Notes under the pieces: model-generated
Seen by the model: the letters and a program-made list of their open reading frames with translations, nothing else
Told to the model about the DNA's origin: nothing
The model's database searches: none
Made by a program: the position numbers and the translations under genes
Shown: positions 17,574 to 25,825 of the stretch, piece by piece
How positions within the stretch are numbered: the first letter of the stretch is position 1
Layout of the letters: each line of letters opens with the position of its first letter
Source: DAOPYE01 sp035352715
GTDB taxonomy: Bacteria > Acidobacteriota > Holophagae > Holophagales > Holophagaceae
DNA: 56,816 nt
Direction: 5' to 3'
Assembly (NCBI GenBank): GCA_035352715.1
Contig: DAOPYE010000003.1
Span: 1 to 56,816 of the forward strand

Positions 17574-18275
17574 ATGGACACCGTCATCCAGACCCAGGCC
17601 ATCACGAAGATCTACGGGAGCAACGGCACCGCCGTCCACGCGCTGTGCGGCATCGATCTCGAAGTCCAGCGCGGCGAGTTCCTGGCCCTCATCGGTCCCA
17701 GCGGATCGGGCAAATCCACGCTCATGGCGATCCTGGGTTGCCTGGACCGCCCCACCGCTGGCTGCTACACGCTGGACGGAACGCCCGTTCACGGGCTCTC
17801 CGGCAGCGATCTGGCCTCCATCCGCAATCAGAAAATCGGCTTCGTGTTCCAGGCCTACAACCTGTTGCCCAAGGCCTCGGTCGTTCGCAACGTCGAACTG
17901 CCGATGCTCTATGGCGGCGCTTCCCGCCGGGATCGCCGAGAGCGGGCCATGCACCTTCTCGAACAGGTGGGACTCGCCGAAAAGGCCCACAGCCTGCCCG
18001 GCGAACTCTCTGGCGGCCAGAAGCAGCGCGTCTCCGTGGCCCGGGCCCTGTCCAATCATCCCGCGCTGCTGCTAGCGGACGAGCCCACGGGCGCCCTGGA
18101 TTCCCGCACCGGCGCCGAGATCATGGAACTGTTCGCCAATATCAACGCCGCGGGCAACACCGTCATCCTGGTCACCCACGATCCCCACATCGCTTCCCTA
18201 GCGAGACGCCGCGTCGAAATCCGCGACGGCTTGATCTCCCTGAACGAACCGCACTCCGTGGAGATCTCACAATGA
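17574..18275 (+). CDS. MacB-type ABC transporter ATP-binding protein
   Basis: Stand-alone ATPase (233 aa) of the MacB/LolD class: Walker A GPSGSGKST, Q-loop FVFQAYNLLP, signature LSGGQKQR, Walker B LLLADEPTGALD, switch THD. Start ATG 17574 is preferred because TAAGGAG sits about 9 bases before it; ATG 17565 would be directly on the ribosome site. Overlaps the next permease gene as ATGA. Confidence 0.92.
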   Translation: MDTVIQTQAITKIYGSNGTAVHALCGIDLEVQRGEFLALIGPSGSGKSTLMAILGCLDRPTAGCYTLDGTPVHGLSGSDLASIRNQKIGFVFQAYNLLPKASVVRNVELPMLYGGASRRDRRERAMHLLEQVGLAEKAHSLPGELSGGQKQRVSVARALSNHPALLLADEPTGALDSRTGAEIMELFANINAAGNTVILVTHDPHIASLARRRVEIRDGLISLNEPHSVEISQ

Positions 18276-19525
18276 TGGGATGCGGCACGTTCAGCGAACG
18301 CGTCCACGAGGCCTGGATCGAGATCCGGGAGAACCTGGGCCGTGCAACGCTGCAAAGCCTTGGCGTCCTGCTGGGCGTGGCCTCGGTGCTGGGCGGATTC
18401 TCCATCACCGACTCGTTCCGACGACAGAGCGAGACCATGTACGTGAAGATGGGCGGCCTGGACAAGCTCACGGTGCAGAGCAATCCCATCGCCACGGAGC
18501 GGACGCCCACGGCCATGCGCATGGCCAATCTGGGCCTGCGCGAAGAGGACCGGCAGGACAGCGAGAAGCTGAACCCCGAAGAAGTCCAGGGCGTCTCGAT
18601 CCTGCGCGGCCTGCGCGCCCGCCTCAGGTCGGCCTATGCGGACCAGGAGCGGCAGGTGAGCGGCATCGGCGGGGATTACCTCGCGCTCGAAGGCTTCGAG
18701 ATCGCCCAGGGGCGTGGCATTTCGTCCCAGGATCTCGCCGGAGCCGCGCCCGTGGCGGTGCTCGGCAGCGAGACGGCCCGCACCTTCTTCCCCGATGGTC
18801 ACGCTCTCGGCGCGACCCTGCGCGTGGGAAACACCCCCGTCCAGGTCGTGGGCGTGCTGCAGGAGCGCGTGTTTCATTTCCGCAAAGGGCAGAAATGGAA
18901 TGCGTTCTGGCGGCAGAACCGTATCGTGGCCGTGCCCTCCAGCCTGGTCCAGCGGCGCATGCAGGGCGATCTCTACGGCCGGTTCGACCGCATCACCTAC
19001 CGCCTTCCCAAGCTCAACGCCATGTCCGCCTTCACCGATTCTCTCCGCGGCCTGCTGAAGGTGAACCACCGCGGCGAGGAAGATTTCCGGCTGGACGATG
19101 TGCAATCCCGCATCCGCAAGCGCGATAACCAGAGCGACGCCTACAACATCATCTTCATGCTCAGCGGCGTCCTGGCGCTGCTGGGGGGTGGCTTGGTGAA
19201 CGTCAATATCCAGCTCGCCAGCCTGCGGGAGCGTGTTCGCGAAGTGGGCGTCAAGATGGCCATCGGCGCGCCGGGTTCCGAGATCTTCAAGACCTTCATG
19301 ACCGAAGCCATGCTGCTCACAGCACTCGGCGGCTTGGTGGGCTTGGCGATCGGCGTGGGGTTCTCCTGGCTCATCACCTTCACGCTGGGCGTGCCGCTGG
19401 CGATGACTCTTTCCAGTTTCGTCTGGGCCTATCTGCTGGCGGGTCTCTTCGGTTGCGTGTTCGCGCTGTTCCCCGCCTGGAAAGCCAGCAAGCTCTCGCC
19501 GATGGAGGCGCTGCGCTATGAATGA
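18272..19525 (+). CDS. MacB-type ABC permease, first copy
   Basis: 417 aa MacB/FtsX-fold permease: one N-terminal membrane helix (about 25-48), a large periplasmic domain, and three C-terminal helices ending SPMEALRYE. Unlike fused MacB of E. coli the ATPase is separate. The start ATGATG at 18272 overlaps the ATPase stop and has GGAG upstream. Eight bases overlap with the next permease. Two different permeases suggest a heterodimer. Confidence 0.9.
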   Translation: MMGCGTFSERVHEAWIEIRENLGRATLQSLGVLLGVASVLGGFSITDSFRRQSETMYVKMGGLDKLTVQSNPIATERTPTAMRMANLGLREEDRQDSEKLNPEEVQGVSILRGLRARLRSAYADQERQVSGIGGDYLALEGFEIAQGRGISSQDLAGAAPVAVLGSETARTFFPDGHALGATLRVGNTPVQVVGVLQERVFHFRKGQKWNAFWRQNRIVAVPSSLVQRRMQGDLYGRFDRITYRLPKLNAMSAFTDSLRGLLKVNHRGEEDFRLDDVQSRIRKRDNQSDAYNIIFMLSGVLALLGGGLVNVNIQLASLRERVREVGVKMAIGAPGSEIFKTFMTEAMLLTALGGLVGLAIGVGFSWLITFTLGVPLAMTLSSFVWAYLLAGLFGCVFALFPAWKASKLSPMEALRYE

Positions 19526-20810
19526 GAACACCCTCACCCTGTCGGGAACGCAGCGAGCGGCGCGTCCTGCCCGCGCGACGTTCGCCTGGGTCGGTCTGCT
19601 CCTGGAAGTGATCCTCAGCGGGCTGAACGAACTGTGGTCCCACAAGCTGCGCTCAATCCTGACGCTGACCCTGCTGGCACTTGGGGTCTTCGCTCTCGTC
19701 GTCATGACCAGCGTCATGGACGGCATCGTGGACAAGGTCTCCACCGGGTTCAAGGGCCTTTCCTTCGATGGCACGGTCCAGATCAATCAGAAAAGCCCAG
19801 AGACCACCGAGGAACAGAAGCGATTCGCCATGAGCCCCGGTCTTCGCTACGAGGATCTGTCGCGCCTCACCGCGCCCCACCCCAAGGTGAAGGCCTTCCT
19901 GCCCAGGGCCACGCGCCAGGCCAGCATCCGCATCGGCACCAATCTGGAGCGCACCTTCGCCACCGGCGTCACTTCGGAATACTTTCCCTGGCAGAACCGG
20001 ATGATCGCGTCGGGCCGGGCCTTGACGGAAGATGATGCGCGCCGCCGCAGCGCCGTGGTCGTACTGGGCGGAAGCCTCGCCTCCAAGGTCTTCAACGGCG
20101 TTGACCCCGTGGGGCAGAGCATCAGCCTGGACGGCCAGAGTTTCCAGGTCATCGGCGTGCTGGCGCCGCTTCAGATCATGAGCGACGACACATGGTTGGA
20201 CGCCAACGGCCTGTTGATGCCCATCGAGGCCTACATGGATCGCATGGACACCAAGCACGCGCTGGACCGGGTCTTCGTGAAGCTGGCAAGCAAGGACGAT
20301 ATCACCGAGGTCACGTCCAGCCTTCTGGCCCGCGCCCGCCAGGCCCATCACGGCATCGACGATACGGAGACCACGGATCTGGCCGCCGAGCTGATGAAGA
20401 GCTACCGGCAGTTCGAGGACGAGATCAACGGATGGAAGTTCGTGTTGCGCAGCCTCGCGGGAACCGTGCTGCTGGTGGGTGGCGTCGGCGTGCTGTCGGT
20501 GATGCTGATCTCCTTCTCCGATCGCCGTTATGAAATCGGCCTGCGCAAAGCCATGGGCGCGACGGATCACCAGATCTTCGTGCAGTTCATGCTGGAAGCC
20601 CTGGTCCTGGCCGCGCTTGGCGCGCTGGCGGGCACCCTTGCCGGTAGCTTCGTCTGCAAGATCCTGTCTCCCCAGTTCCCCTGGGGTCTGGTGGTCAACA
20701 CCGCCGGCCTTGTGACCGCATGGATCGTGGCTCTGATCCTGTCCATGATCTTTGGGGTGTATCCCGCGCTTCGCGCGATGCGCCTGAGCCCCATGGAAGC
20801 CATGCGTTAA
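19518..20810 (+). CDS. MacB-type ABC permease, second copy
   Basis: 430 aa, same fold as the upstream gene but clearly a different sequence: N-terminal helix at about 45-68, a periplasmic domain, and three C-terminal helices ending SPMEAMR. Contains the MacB signature SDRRYEIGLRKAMGA before helix 2. It likely pairs with the preceding permease on one ATPase dimer. Substrate unknown (macrolides, siderophores, peptides or lipids are all known for the family). Confidence 0.9.
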   Translation: MNENTLTLSGTQRAARPARATFAWVGLLLEVILSGLNELWSHKLRSILTLTLLALGVFALVVMTSVMDGIVDKVSTGFKGLSFDGTVQINQKSPETTEEQKRFAMSPGLRYEDLSRLTAPHPKVKAFLPRATRQASIRIGTNLERTFATGVTSEYFPWQNRMIASGRALTEDDARRRSAVVVLGGSLASKVFNGVDPVGQSISLDGQSFQVIGVLAPLQIMSDDTWLDANGLLMPIEAYMDRMDTKHALDRVFVKLASKDDITEVTSSLLARARQAHHGIDDTETTDLAAELMKSYRQFEDEINGWKFVLRSLAGTVLLVGGVGVLSVMLISFSDRRYEIGLRKAMGATDHQIFVQFMLEALVLAALGALAGTLAGSFVCKILSPQFPWGLVVNTAGLVTAWIVALILSMIFGVYPALRAMRLSPMEAMR

Positions 20811-20816
20811 TACCGC

Positions 20817-20845
20817 TTGGAAGCCCTGACTTTAAGGGCTATCCT
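20817..20845 (+). promoter_or_regulatory. Candidate promoter of the basic-protein gene
   Basis: TTGGAA (20817-20822) and TATCCT (20840-20845) with 17 bp between them, about 45 bp before the next start. An AGCCCT/AGGGCT hairpin (20822-20840) overlaps it and might instead end the exporter operon. Weak evidence either way. Confidence 0.3.
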
Positions 20846-20891
20846 AGAATTTCCGGGCCTGGAGCGGCTCGACGAGGAGTAAACCGAATCT

Positions 20892-21293
20892 ATGAGTAAG
20901 CATGGCCTTGGCAGCTTGGCGGATCTGGCCAGGATCCTGGAGGAAGCAACCAACCCCGAGTCTCATCTGCGGGAAGACCGAAAGGAAAGCAAGCCCAAGC
21001 CTGCCGCTGTCCACCGCAAGGGAGCTATCAAGCAGACCCGCGTGATCGACCCGAAGCGCAAGGCTTGGTATGAGAAGCGACTCAAGGAACAGGCGGACAA
21101 GGCGGAAGTCGTCAAGACCGATGCCCCTGCCCCGGAGATCGCGAAGGACCCCGCAAAGACCAAGGCTGCCGCCGTGCGCCTCGGCACCAATCTGCTGGAA
21201 ACCCTCGCAGCCGCCAAGGATGCCAAGCCCAAGACCGAGGGCAAGCAGAAGACCGAGGCCTGGCGCCGCAAGCCCGGTGATCCAGTGTTCTGA
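20892..21293 (+). CDS. Unrecognised small basic protein
   Basis: 133 aa, very rich in Lys, Ala and Glu/Asp, without membrane segments or signal peptide. The first 20 residues look like a short amphipathic helix (GLGSLADLARILEEA); the rest is low-complexity and probably disordered. GAGGAG lies upstream of ATG 20892, and a strong intrinsic terminator follows, so it seems to be a true monocistronic gene. Composition would suit nucleic-acid or ribosome binding, but this is only a guess. Confidence 0.65.
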   Translation: MSKHGLGSLADLARILEEATNPESHLREDRKESKPKPAAVHRKGAIKQTRVIDPKRKAWYEKRLKEQADKAEVVKTDAPAPEIAKDPAKTKAAAVRLGTNLLETLAAAKDAKPKTEGKQKTEAWRRKPGDPVF

Positions 21294-21313
21294 GCCAATA
21301 CATCGGCACGATC

Positions 21314-21348
21314 GAAACGGAGGGCACCCGCCCTCCGTTTCTGTTTTT
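21314..21348 (+). terminator. Rho-independent terminator
   Basis: A perfect 12-bp stem (21314-21325 with 21330-21341), 4-nt loop, followed by TGTTTTT. It begins 21 bp after the basic-protein stop and separates it from the convergent lipoprotein gene. Confidence 0.93.
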
Positions 21349-21360
21349 GGATGACGCTGA

Positions 21361-22350
21361 CTACCGATGGTACTGAAGCATCCAGTCGTAGATGTTCGAG
21401 TAGGGAACGAGATCCACACCTCCGTAGGTGGTTTCGAACGTGTTATCCATGGATGCGGGTGCGTAGCTCTTATTGGCGGAATTGCCGTCGTGACCGACGC
21501 CAGTGTACAGGGTGATGCGGGGCGTCACCGTCGGGGGAGGCACCGCGGCCATGAGCGTGGTGTAGACCTTGAGGACGTTCGCGGGGCCCACCGTGGTGTC
21601 CGCAGAACCGCACAGCAGCCACACCGGCACGGATTTCCACTTGGCCGCCGAACCGATGGGAGGCACGTAGCATGACACTGGGATCGCAGCGGCAGCCTCT
21701 CCACCCGAATAGGTCGTGAGGTAGTTCCCCAGCGCCACGCCGCCCCCGGAAACGCCGGTCAAATAGATGCGCTTCACGTCGATCTTGTAGTTGGCCTTTG
21801 CGTACTGGATGAACGTGTTCACATTCGCCGCCGTGCGATCACCGTAGGACGTGAATTGCGGCGAAAGCACGACAAACCGGTGCTGCGAATCCCAGTTGTC
21901 CTGGCTGATCATCCCCGGCAGGCAGGAGTAGGTGAAGGTCTTAAGCACGGCCTCCGAGCTTCCATCCCCAAATTCACCATCGCCATGCAAATTGATGATG
22001 CAAGGCCATTTCGAGGAACTTGCATAGCTGGGCGGAACAGACTCCGCATATCCCCGTATCTGCGCCTTGCCCGTCGTGCCCACAGGCAGGAGCTTGAGCT
22101 TGCCGGGCGTCGTGGCGAGATTGCTGGTGCAGACATAGGGGAGCAGCGCCGGATCATCGTCCACGTTGTTCGTTGAACTCGGCGTGGTAGGCGTATTGGT
22201 TGATGCATTGGTGGGCGTATTTGTAGGGGTGCTGGGGGCAGCATTGGTCCCAGAACCCCCGCCTCCACAGCCCACCAGCACCAATGCCACGAGCAGACCC
22301 AATGCTGATCTTTCGAAAATCCGAACAGCACTTCGGATGGAATGCGACAT
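21361..22350 (-). CDS. Lipoprotein alpha/beta-hydrolase (PHB depolymerase/esterase-like)
   Basis: 329 aa. Signal peptide with lipobox LVGC (about residues 24-27), then a Gly/Ser and Thr/Pro/Asn-rich linker (about 28-62), so it is a lipid-anchored envelope enzyme. The hydrolase domain has an INLHGDGEFG oxyanion segment, the nucleophile elbow GVSGGG, a late SADTTVGP Asp region and a VGHDG His. This resembles secreted esterase/depolymerase families (DUF/PF00756-like); substrate unknown. ATG 22350 has GGGAG upstream. Confidence 0.82.
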   Translation of the reverse strand: MSHSIRSAVRIFERSALGLLVALVLVGCGGGGSGTNAAPSTPTNTPTNASTNTPTTPSSTNNVDDDPALLPYVCTSNLATTPGKLKLLPVGTTGKAQIRGYAESVPPSYASSSKWPCIINLHGDGEFGDGSSEAVLKTFTYSCLPGMISQDNWDSQHRFVVLSPQFTSYGDRTAANVNTFIQYAKANYKIDVKRIYLTGVSGGGVALGNYLTTYSGGEAAAAIPVSCYVPPIGSAAKWKSVPVWLLCGSADTTVGPANVLKVYTTLMAAVPPPTVTPRITLYTGVGHDGNSANKSYAPASMDNTFETTYGGVDLVPYSNIYDWMLQYHR

Positions 22351-22402
22351 CACGTTTCTCCCAAAGGGCGAACCTTGTTCATGTGTTCAAGAAGGTGCGC
22401 CC

Positions 22403-22431
22403 ATAAAAGCACACATTCCAAAGCGCCCCAA
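22403..22431 (-). promoter_or_regulatory. Candidate promoter of the lipoprotein hydrolase
   Basis: On the minus strand TTGGGG (22431-22426) and TTTTAT (22408-22403) are 17 bp apart, about 55 bp before the start at 22350. A separate promoter fits the 130-bp gap after ribB, but the match is only moderate. Confidence 0.3.
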
Positions 22432-22483
22432 GGAGAAATCCCAATGATCCGTAAGCCCAACCAGTCTGCCGTTCCATGCGGAA

Positions 22484-23101
22484 TCAATGATCGCAAGGCG
22501 TCGCCAGATACTCGGCCAGCTCTGAAATGCTCAGCAAAGGGAAGCCGTGCTGGAGGGCAAAGGTCTCGATCTGCTCTCCCCGCATCATGGTGCCATCGGC
22601 ATTCATCAGCTCGCACAGCACGCCGGCAGGCTGCAGGCCCGCCAGACGCGCCAGATCCACCGAACCTTCCGTGTGGCCGCGCCGACCAAGCACCCCCTGT
22701 GGATGGGCGCGTAAGGGAAAGACATGGCCGGGGCGCGCGAGGTCCTGCGGCTTTGCATCCGGCACGATGGCGCTTCGAATCGTCGTCACGCGATCCTTGG
22801 CGGAAACCCCCGTAGTAACGCCCTGGCGCGCCTCGATGGAGACGGTGAAGGCCGTGCCATAGCGGCTCTCGTTCTGCGGAACCATCGGCGGCAGATCAAG
22901 TCTCCGCACCGCAGCGTCCTCCAGACACAGGCACACGATGCCGCTGCACTCACGGATCATCAATGCCATCAGGGGCTCCGTCAGTTTTTCCGCCGCAACG
23001 ATGATATCGGCTTCGTTTTCGCGATCCTCGTCATCGGTCAACACCACCGCTCGCCCCTCGCGAAAGGCTTGGATGGCTGCCTGAACACGTTCTCTGCCCA
23101 T
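22484..23101 (-). CDS. ribB: 3,4-dihydroxy-2-butanone 4-phosphate synthase
   Basis: Makes the four-carbon precursor of riboflavin from ribulose 5-phosphate. DDEDRENEAD near residues 23-32 holds the acidic catalytic residues; GHVFPLRA and RRGHTEGSVDL follow, with the essential His. 205 aa, so only the RibB domain; no fused GTP cyclohydrolase II and no other rib gene in the window. GGAGAG precedes the ATG. An FMN riboswitch lies upstream. Confidence 0.95.
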   Translation of the reverse strand: MGRERVQAAIQAFREGRAVVLTDDEDRENEADIIVAAEKLTEPLMALMIRECSGIVCLCLEDAAVRRLDLPPMVPQNESRYGTAFTVSIEARQGVTTGVSAKDRVTTIRSAIVPDAKPQDLARPGHVFPLRAHPQGVLGRRGHTEGSVDLARLAGLQPAGVLCELMNADGTMMRGEQIETFALQHGFPLLSISELAEYLATPCDH

Positions 23102-23160
23102 GAGATCTCTCCACGCAAGGAATGAAAGACCTTCGGGCGAGCGAAGCCGGATGCGGCCCC

Positions 23161-23316
23161 GCTGAAATCTTCTTGTTTCCGGACTCTGACCGTCGGCTCT
23201 GGATTCGCACCAAATCTGCTGACCCCGCTTTCGCGGGCGCTCGCGGGCTTGGCACCGAACCGGATGTTCGAGGGGCCTTACCGCCGGTGGGGATTTCCGC
23301 CCCGCCCTGAAGATCG
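23161..23316 (-). ncRNA. FMN riboswitch (RFN element) upstream of ribB
   Basis: On the minus strand the conserved RFN blocks appear in order: GATCTTCAGGGCGGGG, CCACCGGCGGTAAGGCCCC, the CATCCGGTTCGGTGC region, a hairpin of CCCGC/GCGGG, GCAGATTTGGTGCGAATCC, AGCCGACGGTCAGAGTCCGG, and the closing GAAGATTTC that pairs with the start. Binding of FMN is expected to shut down ribB. The following 60 nt hold a CTTCGCTCGCCCGAAGG hairpin and then the GGAGAG ribosome site, which probably form the expression platform. Confidence 0.95.
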
Positions 23317-23354
23317 CCGCGGCCCAGCCGCAGCCCTGCCAGTATGACAGGCCT

Positions 23355-25454
23355 TCAGCTCAGCTTCATGATGCTGGAGCCGTCCGGATAGTCCTCCAGC
23401 GGAGCTTCGCGCATCTTCTGCAACACCTGCATGAGATCGCGGATGCGACTGATCATTTCATCGATCTTGTTGAACCGGGTCTCATCCGGATACTTGCGCT
23501 GGAGCAATTCCACCTGCATGGAAATGATCGCCAGCGGGTTGTTGATCTCGTGCTTCAAGGTGCCCGCCATCTTGCGAATGGAATCCAGGCGCTCGGCCGC
23601 CAGCGCCTTGCGCTGCAGCTCTTCGTGCCCCTTGAGCACCTGAAGCCGGTGATGGAGCGTCTCCCAGCGGAAGCCCTCCGGAAGCCAATCGTTGGCACCG
23701 GAGGCCAGCAGGCTGCCGAACATCTCCTCTGGCGCCCGCACCACCAGGATCGGCACGGTGCCGAAGGAGGGATGACGGCGATAGGACTGGATGCAGTTGA
23801 TGGGATCCTTGATGCCCTTTGCATCCACCACGAGGTAGCGGAAGCGCGGAAGCGGCGGCAGGGGTGGGTCCTCCTCCAGGGGGAACAGCGCCAGCTCGTC
23901 CGCCTCGGCCACACTCTGGAACAGCCAGATCAGATCGTATTCCTCGGTCACCATGCCCAGGAACGGCAGCGCTGGCAGTTCGGGCACCGTATCGATGCCC
24001 TTTGGGAACGTGATATTGAGGTGTTGATCGCTCCAACGCCACACGATGCCCGTCTTCTGAAGGCTGTGGATGGTCCACGGATCCGGCACGGGGGGATGCA
24101 CACCATGGGGAAAACAGAGGCGCAGCACCCAGTTCCCGGCCTCCTCGGCCCAGGCACCGTGGATGACACCGCCATCACCCACGCGCATCAACAGGGGTTC
24201 AACCAAGCCCATCAACGCGTGGGGCGCGAGATTTCCCGCCATCCAGACCACGCCTGCAGGGGCTGGCGCCAATTCGAGACGGCCGCCGTTCATCTCGATG
24301 AGGGACTGCCAGGCAGGCTCCACCAGGGTCTGGAGCACACCGAGATTGGAGCTGTAAGGCGTCTCCTGCGGCAACTCCAGAACGGATTCCTGGATGCCCA
24401 TCTCCACCAAGGATTGCAGGCGGGATACTTCGTGGCGCAGCCCCTCCGCGCTGGGTTCGAGGCTTCGCGCCGCAAAGCTTTCGATCCAACGCAGGCATGA
24501 GGCCATGGTGCCTAGGATTTCGCCCGTGCGTTTGCCGATGCGTTCGTGGAGGGCCTTCAGGCGCAAAAGTTCGCCCTGAAGCTCGGCCTGTCCAATCGCC
24601 CGCTGCGAAAGCTGGGTGTGCCTGTGCGCCAGCGTCCCCTGGCGCACGAAGGCCTGGAACAGTGCCAGATCGAACCGCGCAAAGGGACGGCCCGGCTCGG
24701 TGCGATCCAGATAGAGCATGCCCAGGACACTGTCTTCGGCTTCCATGGGCACGCACATCATGGCCCCGTGGTGCAACTCCAGCACACTGTTGCCAGCAAA
24801 GCGCGGGTCCCGCATCGGGGCATTGGAAAGCACGGCGGTGCGCTGGGAGGCCACGTACGTCAAAACGCTGCGGGAGAGCCCCACCAGCCCTTCCACATTG
24901 CCGGTGGAATGCACGGTGTGCCAGGTGCCTCCCGGTTGAATCATGACGATGAAACCGCGGTCGGCGTTCAACAGCTTGAGCGCCTGCTCCAGGATGCTCT
25001 GGAGCATGCCCTGGGAACTGCTCTCGTGCAGCAGGATCTCCGTGGAGCGATGCAGCAGCTCCAGCCCCCGGATGAGCACCATGGCCTGCGCAGGTTCGGG
25101 GCGCACCTCCGCAAACAGATCCCCCACCCGCTCTATGAAATCCACGCCATCCAGCCCCGGAAAGCCTTCCGTGAAGGTCAAGCGCCAGTCGCCCAATTGG
25201 ACTTCATCGCCATCAGAGAGCGCCCCGCCTCCGGGCAGGGTCGTGGCAAGACCATTCAAGAATGTGCCATTGTGGGACCCCAGATCCCGCAGCCACCAAC
25301 GCCCGTCAAAGAGCGAGATGGAGGCGTGCTTGCGGGAGACGCTGGGATCCTGAGGCTGATTGACCAGACAGGCAGGATCGCGGCCCAATGCCAAATCGCC
25401 ATCCAGCAGATGACGGTGCAGCACGCCAGCCTCGGTCCACGACAGATAGGGCAT
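23355..25454 (-). CDS. FHA-GAF multidomain protein with rearranged, degenerate two-component modules
   Basis: 699 aa. FHA domain 1-100 (GRD at 24, SRKH at 40, SHNGT at 60). GAF domain about 138-275. Residues about 370-490 resemble a histidine-kinase ATPase domain that lacks a recognisable N-box and glycine loops. Residues about 500-608 resemble a receiver (LVVDAKG with D544) but have Arg instead of Thr (VVRAP) and LPEGF instead of the Lys-Pro. The C-terminus (620-690) is a dimerisation-type helix pair with H635 in GTLKHEINNPLA. The normal order (H-box, ATPase, receiver) is thus inverted. Probably a phospho-peptide-binding scaffold rather than a kinase. Lies 17 bp after yhbY. Confidence 0.75.
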   Translation of the reverse strand: MPYLSWTEAGVLHRHLLDGDLALGRDPACLVNQPQDPSVSRKHASISLFDGRWWLRDLGSHNGTFLNGLATTLPGGGALSDGDEVQLGDWRLTFTEGFPGLDGVDFIERVGDLFAEVRPEPAQAMVLIRGLELLHRSTEILLHESSSQGMLQSILEQALKLLNADRGFIVMIQPGGTWHTVHSTGNVEGLVGLSRSVLTYVASQRTAVLSNAPMRDPRFAGNSVLELHHGAMMCVPMEAEDSVLGMLYLDRTEPGRPFARFDLALFQAFVRQGTLAHRHTQLSQRAIGQAELQGELLRLKALHERIGKRTGEILGTMASCLRWIESFAARSLEPSAEGLRHEVSRLQSLVEMGIQESVLELPQETPYSSNLGVLQTLVEPAWQSLIEMNGGRLELAPAPAGVVWMAGNLAPHALMGLVEPLLMRVGDGGVIHGAWAEEAGNWVLRLCFPHGVHPPVPDPWTIHSLQKTGIVWRWSDQHLNITFPKGIDTVPELPALPFLGMVTEEYDLIWLFQSVAEADELALFPLEEDPPLPPLPRFRYLVVDAKGIKDPINCIQSYRRHPSFGTVPILVVRAPEEMFGSLLASGANDWLPEGFRWETLHHRLQVLKGHEELQRKALAAERLDSIRKMAGTLKHEINNPLAIISMQVELLQRKYPDETRFNKIDEMISRIRDLMQVLQKMREAPLEDYPDGSSIMKLS

Positions 25455-25471
25455 TCATGAAATCCTGGAAA

Positions 25472-25786
25472 TTACTTGTCCGAGGATGTTTTCGGCAGAT
25501 CGTAGGCCGAAGGTTTGTTCCGGCTCGCACGGAACACCAAAAGGGTATGCCCGATGGTCCAGACGTGCTCGATTCCCTGTACCTGGCCTTTCAAGACTGC
25601 CATCACGGCATCAGGATCTTCTGCCGCATTCTGGTTCAGCTTGATCTTGATAAGTTCCAGGCTTTCCAGCATCTGATCCAGCTCGGCAGCGAGTCCGGCG
25701 GAAGCCCCGCCCTTGCCCACATGAACGGCGGGCTTGAGGTGATGGGCTTGGGCCTTGAGGTACTGGCGCTGCTTGGGGGTGAGCAT
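25472..25786 (-). CDS. yhbY: YhbY-family (CRM domain) RNA-binding protein
   Basis: 104 aa single CRM domain: LTPKQRQYLKAQAHHLKP and VGKGGAS near residue 28 are the family signature; it associates with pre-50S ribosomal particles in E. coli. Start ATG 25786 has GGAG six bases upstream; the longer frame to 25825 has no site. Sits between yicC and the FHA-GAF gene on the minus strand. Confidence 0.9.
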   Translation of the reverse strand: MLTPKQRQYLKAQAHHLKPAVHVGKGGASAGLAAELDQMLESLELIKIKLNQNAAEDPDAVMAVLKGQVQGIEHVWTIGHTLLVFRASRNKPSAYDLPKTSSDK

Positions 25787-25825
25787 GATGTCTCCAAAAA
25801 ACAAAAGAAGCCTCGCAGTGTACAA

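Noticed and set aside
18056..19786. 576-aa minus-strand open frame
   Set aside because: Antisense to the MacB ATPase and first permease, which have clear family motifs; shadow composition.
22342..22815. Plus-strand frame with a good AAGGAG and ATG at 22444
   Set aside because: The ribosome-site match is attractive, but the frame runs antisense through ribB and has no recognisable sequence; likely chance.
23122..23310. 62-aa plus-strand frame
   Set aside because: It is the reverse complement of the FMN riboswitch, whose conserved blocks explain the sequence.
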